A stretch of DNA of 64,000 nt from Planctomycetota bacterium (GTDB lineage Bacteria; Planctomycetota; Phycisphaerae; UBA1845): positions 1-64,000 of the forward strand of contig JACQXM010000003.1 of assembly GCA_016208685.1 (NCBI GenBank). Reading direction: 5' to 3'. A program made the position numbers and the translations under genes. Positions 59,717-64,000 of the stretch are shown here, piece after piece (the stretch's first letter is position 1; the number at the start of each line of letters is the position of its first letter). The notes beneath the pieces are model-generated. The model did no database searches. It was not told where the DNA came from and saw only the letters and a list, made by a program, of their open reading frames with translations.

Positions 59717-60496
59717 CTACGCCGCGAAAATGTGTTCTCGGTGCCACGCGAGGGCGGTGGGGTCGGGTGCGTAGCGCGTGGGAAGGCGGAGCTTCTTGCC
59801 TTCGATGGCGAGCAGCGCCGTGCGATGGATTTCGCTCGGTCTGCCGACGCGAAGGCGTCCGGAGACGATGACTCGCAAATCCTCGTCGAAGGTAATGAAC
59901 CCGCGATCGAAGGCGCGATCGTGGAGGGTCGATAGAGCGATGCCGTTACGCGGATCGACACGCCTCGATTCCTCTCGCGCCCATGGGATGATGTGGCTTG
60001 CTTGCACCAAGGCCGGGATATTGATTCCGGAAACCGCGCAGGTGAAGTCGTAGCTGGCCAGCACGGTCGCGCGAAAGAATGATTGTGCCCGGCGCATGCG
60101 GGTCGTGCGAATGGCTTCGGTGTCACCCGCGCGTGCCCGGAGTTCCGCAAGCGACTCCTCGGCCTCGGGTACGGCGGCGCGTAACCCCAGGCGTCGCAAT
60201 GCCGCTTCGCTCTCGATGGCCCTTGCCTCCCAATCCGCCTCAAACTCGTCGAAAACTGCCCGATCAGCGACCGAGGCGTTGCGTAGTCCGGCTACGTGCC
60301 GCGCCTGATGCACGGGGTCGAGACTGGCGAAATTGCAGAGCTTCATCGCCACCGAACTGGGCGTTCGCCCCAGCCTGTCGGCGAGTGCGACAATGTCAGG
60401 GTTGCCGCGGTGCAACCGTCCGAACGGTGTGCGGCAGTACACGTTGAAGGCAGCAAGCAGTTCATCACGGCTCCATGCCCTGCGCTGCGTGGCCAT
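59717..60496 (-). CDS. HNH endonuclease, restriction-type
   Basis: 259 residues from ATG 60496. The C-terminal HNH part has YDFTCAVSGINIPALVQASH, IIPWAREESRRVDPRNGIAL and LHDRAFDRGFITFDEDL, typical of HNH restriction enzymes. The N-terminal 80 residues have WSRDELLAAFNVYCRTPFG and LGRTPSSVAMKLCNFASLDP, a DNA-recognition domain often joined to HNH in restriction systems. A decayed cytosine methyltransferase lies just upstream, so this is probably the restriction half of a broken R-M system. Confidence 0.85.
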   Translation of the reverse strand: MATQRRAWSRDELLAAFNVYCRTPFGRLHRGNPDIVALADRLGRTPSSVAMKLCNFASLDPVHQARHVAGLRNASVADRAVFDEFEADWEARAIESEAALRRLGLRAAVPEAEESLAELRARAGDTEAIRTTRMRRAQSFFRATVLASYDFTCAVSGINIPALVQASHIIPWAREESRRVDPRNGIALSTLHDRAFDRGFITFDEDLRVIVSGRLRVGRPSEIHRTALLAIEGKKLRLPTRYAPDPTALAWHREHIFAA

Positions 60497-60505
60497 ATTG
60501 AGACG

Positions 60506-60693
60506 CTACCCAGTGTCCCTCACGTTCTCCATCACGAAAACCGGTGGCCAGAAGTCCGCGACGATGCGGAGGTACTCCTCGTACAACCGGTGACAGTGGT
60601 CCTTCTCCTGTGCGTACCCGTCCACGCCGCGGTTGTGCGCCCGCCCGGCCCGGCGAACAGGTCGATCACGGGTTTCGCGTCCCACGCCGCCAT
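60506..60693 (-). pseudogene. C5-cytosine methyltransferase remnant
   Basis: From ATG 60693 the frame reads AAWDAKPVIDLFAGPGG, the SAM-binding motif I of DNA cytosine methyltransferases. A nearby different frame then gives EKDHCHRLYEEYLRIVADF and PPVFVMENVRD, motif IV region with ENV. Most of the segment between and all of the target-recognition half are missing. It abuts the HNH gene. Confidence 0.75.
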
Positions 60694-60869
60694 GCCGGCT
60701 CCTCCCTGTTGGACCGCGAGGGGCAACCGCCCCGACCCGGGACAATATGCGACACACCGCGCACGGGCACAAGGTCGTCTCGCGGCCGGCGCACGGGCGC
60801 GCCCCCGGGCCGCACCGTGTTGAACCAACCGACCGTTCGACCCACGCCTGCCCGCCTCTTTGCCTTGTT

Positions 60870-61010
60870 GCCTCTCGTTCCTCCGCCGCTTCGTCGCTTT
60901 GTCGCTCTCTTGCCCGCTCCCTGACGGTCGCGGCTCTGATCGGCAGGCGCGGCGCTCCTTAGCGATCGTGGGCCCCTCTCCGCATTCCGCCTTCATCATT
61001 CCGCATTCGG
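60870..61010 (-). repeat. Dispersed repeat, family C, copy 3
   Basis: Reverse-oriented relative of 11438-11545: CCCGCTCCCTGACGGTCGCGGC core, CATTCCGC words at 60978-61010. It overlaps the last codons of the queuosine transporter. The 302-nt gap 60694-60995 holds no gene apart from this. Confidence 0.6.
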
Positions 61011-61709
61011 TCTTGGCTCTGTTTGCGGCAGCAAGGGATCCCGCTCCAGGTAGCGATCAATGCTGCCGTGAACGACGTAGATGACGGGCGTGATGAGCAC
61101 CGCGATCAGCACCTTGTAAAGGTAGTTGCCCGTTGCCAGCCGCAGAAAGTCGCTGAAAACCAGCTTCCCCGGCACCACGAAGCCGATGTAACCCACCACG
61201 AACGTATCCACCAACTGGCTGAAGACCGTGCTGCCCGTGGCCCGCAGCCAGAGCATCCGCGCGCCGGTCCATTGCTTCAGGGAAAGGAAAACCACCACAT
61301 CCAGAAGCTGTGCAATCAGGAACGCCGCGAGCGAACCCACGATAATCCACGTGGACTGGCCGAAGACGGTGCGGAAGACCTCAGCCGACACGGGCGACTC
61401 CTTCGCGGACGGCACCTGCATGGCCGCGAAGAGGACCACGAACGCATAAACGATCATCGCCACGGTTAGCCACGTGAGCTTGCGCACACCCGCCCGGCCG
61501 TAGTATTCGTTCACCAGGTCGGTGGTGATGAACACCACCGGCCAAGGAATCACGCCGATGGAAAGCACCACGCTGCCGAACTTTAGCCAGCCCCAATCGA
61601 CCGCGGGCATGGCGAAGAGCTTGCCGCCGGTCAGCTCGCCGAGGATGGCGTTGGTGAGGAAGAAGCCCCCGAGGATGAAGAACACCAGTTCCTTGCGCGT
61701 TCTGGGCAT
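60996..61709 (-). CDS. Queuosine precursor transporter (VUT family)
   Basis: 237 residues with six membrane helices. The start is RTRKELVFFILGGFFLTNAI, followed by LTGGKLFAM, FITTDLVNEYYGRAGVRKLTW, WIIVGSLAAFLIAQLLDVVVF and FSQLVDTFVVGYIGFV, all typical of YhhQ/VUT queuosine-precursor permeases. It imports a deazaguanine precursor for queuosine tRNA modification. ATG 61709; 61724 is also possible. The last residues (PQTEPRPNAE) lie in the family C repeat. Confidence 0.9.
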   Translation of the reverse strand: MPRTRKELVFFILGGFFLTNAILGELTGGKLFAMPAVDWGWLKFGSVVLSIGVIPWPVVFITTDLVNEYYGRAGVRKLTWLTVAMIVYAFVVLFAAMQVPSAKESPVSAEVFRTVFGQSTWIIVGSLAAFLIAQLLDVVVFLSLKQWTGARMLWLRATGSTVFSQLVDTFVVGYIGFVVPGKLVFSDFLRLATGNYLYKVLIAVLITPVIYVVHGSIDRYLERDPLLPQTEPRPNAE

Positions 61710-61837
61710 CGCACGCACCGGCAAAAAAGGGGACCGGCGTGACCGGCCGGCACGGCACGGCCCGCCAAGGCTGGCGGGAGCGTAACGGCAAAGCGTGCCC
61801 GAGCATAGCAGCCCGTGGCCAATACCGGACTACGCGA

Positions 61838-61895
61838 TGTAGCACCGGCATCCTGCCCGTGAAACCATGCGCTGGAAGCCCATGACACGAGTTCT
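61838..61895. repeat. Dispersed repeat, family A, copy 2
   Basis: Contains CCGGCATCCTGCCCGTG, ATGCGCTGGAAGCCCAT and ACACGAGTT in the same order as 45441-45500. It lies between the transporter and the DinB-like gene. Confidence 0.6.
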
Positions 61896-61950
61896 GCCCG
61901 AGGCTGATAGGGCCGCGCGGCCGGGCGCGATGCCGTGCCTCGCGGGGCCG

Positions 61951-62475
61951 TCACCCGCCAGGCGAAAGCGCACGAACCAGCGCGCCGATGCGGGCCAGGT
62001 GGTAATCGTCGTGCTCGCTGTCGAAACAGACGATGTCCACGATTCGCATGGGCGTCTGAAGGCGGGGGTGCAGCGCGGATTTGCCCCATGCCTCCTGCGG
62101 CAACGACTCGAGCCGGGCCACCAACCGCCCGCGTTCGGCGCGGAAGGTGCGCAGCAGCTGCTTCATGTCGGCGGCGTTATGGTCCGCCTCATTCGTGGCG
62201 CGGTTGGTCATGTCGGCGGCGATGAGCACGGCTTCGCCGGCGAGGATCTGCTCGATCCGTCGCGCCGGAAGGAAGCCCAGGTCGATGAGGTGGCCTACGT
62301 TCTGCTGGATCGACCAGCCCTGGTCCGGCCGGCGCGTCAGCAGCTCGCGGGACAATCCGGCGACGCGCGCCTCCAGCCTTGCGGGGGTCCCGCGCAGCCG
62401 CTCCAGAAGGTCAGGAAACTTGGTAGGCGGGTAGTCGAAGTTGAACTTGCGTTCGATCCACGGCCAGAGTGCCAT
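61951..62475 (-). CDS. DinB-family putative metal-dependent protein
   Basis: 174 residues of four-helix DinB/YfiT type. It shows LTRRPDQGWSIQQNVGHLID (first His) and SEHDDYHLARIGALV (second His pair) at the expected spacing. DinB-like proteins include thiol transferases and hydrolases; the substrate cannot be told. ATG 62475. It is 78 nt downstream of selD and may share its transcript. Confidence 0.85.
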   Translation of the reverse strand: MALWPWIERKFNFDYPPTKFPDLLERLRGTPARLEARVAGLSRELLTRRPDQGWSIQQNVGHLIDLGFLPARRIEQILAGEAVLIAADMTNRATNEADHNAADMKQLLRTFRAERGRLVARLESLPQEAWGKSALHPRLQTPMRIVDIVCFDSEHDDYHLARIGALVRALSPGG

Positions 62476-62553
62476 AAGCCTGTCCTCCCGGTATTACGGT
62501 TTGCCGACGACCGGCCTGCGAGCTTCCGCGGACCGCTGCTGCGCGGCCTCAAA

Positions 62554-63600
62554 CTACCGAAGCACCACGCTATACGCCGACCGCGCTGAGACTTTGCCGA
62601 TCACGGCCGCCGACTTCGTGCCCCGTCGCTTGAGCTCCGCAACGAGGCGATCCGTGCCATCGGCCGCAACGGCGATCAGCAACCCGCCCGAGGTTTGCGC
62701 GTCGGCCAGCAGGTTCACCAGCGACGCGCCAACGCCGGCCACGTCGATGCGTTCGCTGTGGAAGGCCAGGTTCGACTTGTGCGCTCGCGTCACGATCCCC
62801 TCGCCCGCCAGGCGCAGCGCGCCATCAAGCAGCGGAACGCTGGCCGCCACCATCTCCACCGTCACGCCGCTTCCTTCGGCGATCTCCCGCGCGTGGCCCA
62901 GCAACCCGAAGCCGGTGATGTCCGTGGCCGCGTGCACGCCTACCGCCAACATCGCGTCGCAAGCCCCGGCGTTCAGGTCGGCCATCACGTCAATCGCCTC
63001 GGCCAGGTCTGTTTGGGGAATTTTGTCATTCTTGGCCGCCGTGGTCAGCGTGCCGGTGCCGATGGGCTTGGTCAGCACCAGCACGTCGCCCGGTCTGGCG
63101 CCGGCATTGGTCACGATGCGTTTGGGATGCACGAGGCCGGTGACCGAGAGGCCGTATTTTATTTCCGCGTCGCGGACGCTGTGTCCGCCCGCGATGACGG
63201 CGCCCGCCGCTGCCACCCGTTCCGCCCCGCCACGGAGGATTTCGCCGAGAATCTCGATGGGCAGGTCCTTGTCGGGGAACCCCACGATGTTCAGCGCCGT
63301 GACCGGACGGCCGCCCATGGCGTAGACGTCGGAGAGGCTGTTGGCGGCCGCGATCCGCCCGAACTCGTACGGGTCGTCGACCAGCGGCGGGAAGAAGTCG
63401 AGCGTCTGCACCAGCGCGGTGTCGTCGTCGAGGCGGTAGACCCCGGCGTCGTCGAAGTTCTCGCTTCCTACCAGCAGGTTGGGATCCGTCGGGCGCGGCA
63501 AGTCGCGCAGCACCTGCGCCAAGGCTCCCAGCGGGAGCTTACCGGCTCAGCCGGCACAACTGGCGTAGGCGGTGAGGCGAAGTTTTCGGGATTCGGTCAT
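62554..63600 (-). CDS. selD: Selenide, water dikinase SelD, itself a selenoprotein (UGA at 63549-63547)
   Basis: SelD makes selenophosphate from selenide and ATP, the selenium donor for Sec-tRNA. Reading through one UGA at codon 18 gives 348 residues from ATG 63600. The motif TAYASCAG-U-AGKLPLGAL has Sec at the catalytic Cys position of the family, followed by RPTDPNLLVG, DDAGVYRLDD, TLDFFPPLVDDPYEFGRIAA, AGGHSV and LADAQTSGGLL. Starting after the UGA (TTG 63522) would remove the catalytic residue and Lys, so readthrough is preferred. A hairpin after the UGA is at 63521-63540. selA/selB/selC are not seen here. Confidence 0.9.
63521..63549 (-). promoter_or_regulatory. UGA and candidate bacterial SECIS hairpin of selD
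   Basis: On the minus strand the UGA (63549-63547) is followed by 8 nt and then GCTCCC-GCT-GGGAGC, a perfect 6-bp stem with a G in the 3-nt loop, extended by AA/TT beyond a bulge. The place matches a bacterial SECIS. Confidence 0.7.
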
Positions 63601-63701
63601 GATGCGGAGAGTCTAGCACGGCCCAAGCTGGGCGTCATCGCGGATACAGAACCCGCGGCGACCTCCATCGCGTAGTTGCCCCGCCATGTGCCGCGCGGAG
63701 C

Positions 63702-64000
63702 TTACGTCCCGTTGGTTTCGGTATCGTCACGCTGGCGGGGGGCGCGCTCGCGCTGAATCTCGGTCACGCCGCTGATGTCCACCAGATCGAACAGCAAGGC
63801 GCGATGCATCCAATGGAAGTGGCAGTAGCGCAGGTCCATGGCCTCCAGCTCGCCCACGGTGGTGACATCCCAGGCATGGTCCGGGATGCGATACTGGTCC
63901 AGCACACGGAGGATCTTCAGATGCGTGCGACCGTGCTCCGGGCGGTAATACACGCGGCAATGCGCGTAGCGGCAGCGGCCCCACAGCCGCCGCTCCAGCA
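63702..64000 (-). CDS. Hypothetical protein, N-terminus beyond the window
   Basis: The frame is open to the window edge, so only the C-terminal about 98 residues are seen. RCRYAHCRVYYRPEHGRTHL holds two spaced Cys/His, and the later part has DLRYCHFHWMHRALLFDL, rich in aromatic residues and His. The end is charged (EIQRERAPRQRDDTET). No family recognised; the Cys/His pattern could be a metal site. Its stop is about 100 nt upstream of selD. Confidence 0.6.
   Translation of the reverse strand, partial: LERRLWGRCRYAHCRVYYRPEHGRTHLKILRVLDQYRIPDHAWDVTTVGELEAMDLRYCHFHWMHRALLFDLVDISGVTEIQRERAPRQRDDTETNGT

Noticed and set aside
62554-63522. SelD starting at TTG 63522
   Set aside because: This would remove the catalytic N-terminus; the same frame continues through UGA to ATG 63600 with conserved residues.
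1-64000. tRNA, rRNA or tRNA-Sec gene
   Set aside because: No cloverleaf-like sequence with T-loop consensus was noticed by eye; a covariance-model search would be needed to be sure.

Overview
The window is high-GC bacterial chromosome. It most likely comes from the Planctomycetota, possibly a Phycisphaerae-like lineage. The signs are very large cysteine-rich secreted proteins, an IPTL-CTERM-type tail, dockerin-like C-termini, a lipase maturation factor, metal permeases with DtxR-like tails and many intergenic hairpin repeats. This assignment is inference from gene content; no rRNA or tRNA gene was recognised.

Layout. 1-5738: a fragment of an IS630-type transposase, then a tightly packed peptidoglycan/division block (murG-murC-murB-ddl-ftsQ-like). 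5890-11385: two membrane proteins, a sirtuin, a damaged rimO, pgsA and uppP. 11680-17304: a HEAT-like secreted protein and a NIF3-pabC-pabB operon; the partner pabA lies alone at 37654. 17551-28294: an IPTL-CTERM protein with eight disintegrin-like repeats, dapF, two small proteins and a 1,889-residue cysteine-rich secreted protein. 29057-35417: a metal (probably Mn) uptake operon with a promoter/palindrome, a frameshifted outer-membrane channel, binding protein, ATPase, two permeases with DtxR-like tails and an MntR-type regulator. 35535-38625: an ECF sigma/anti-sigma operon, pabA and yidD. 39888-45239: a dockerin-like secreted protein, a thioesterase, truA, an HSDR_N-like nuclease and an ApeA-like HEPN protein. 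45708-49605: a secreted sugar-dehydrogenase-like protein that shares its C-terminal module with the giant protein, then a thioredoxin-like gene with an in-frame UGA in its redox motif. 49798-53041: a 28-residue membrane peptide, a DCC/lipase-maturation-factor fusion and a histidine phosphatase. 53081-54506: a lower-GC two-gene cassette of unknown function. 54564-60693: sucC, an EF-G-like GTPase, an ImmA/DUF4411 toxin-antitoxin-like pair, an HNH nuclease and a methyltransferase remnant. 60996-64000: a queuosine-precursor transporter, a DinB-like protein, selD with an in-frame UGA and a cut-off hypothetical gene.

The strongest unusual signal is selenocysteine use. Two genes, selD and the UPPC thioredoxin-like protein, each have one in-frame UGA exactly where the family has a catalytic Cys, and each UGA is followed within about 10 nt by a short perfect hairpin. 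They would be annotated as truncated or split by standard gene calling. Other points worth following are the lower-GC sensor/membrane cassette, the disintegrin-like repeat protein, the surface-protein C-terminal module, and three families of dispersed intergenic repeats, one of which abuts the stop codon of two unrelated genes.
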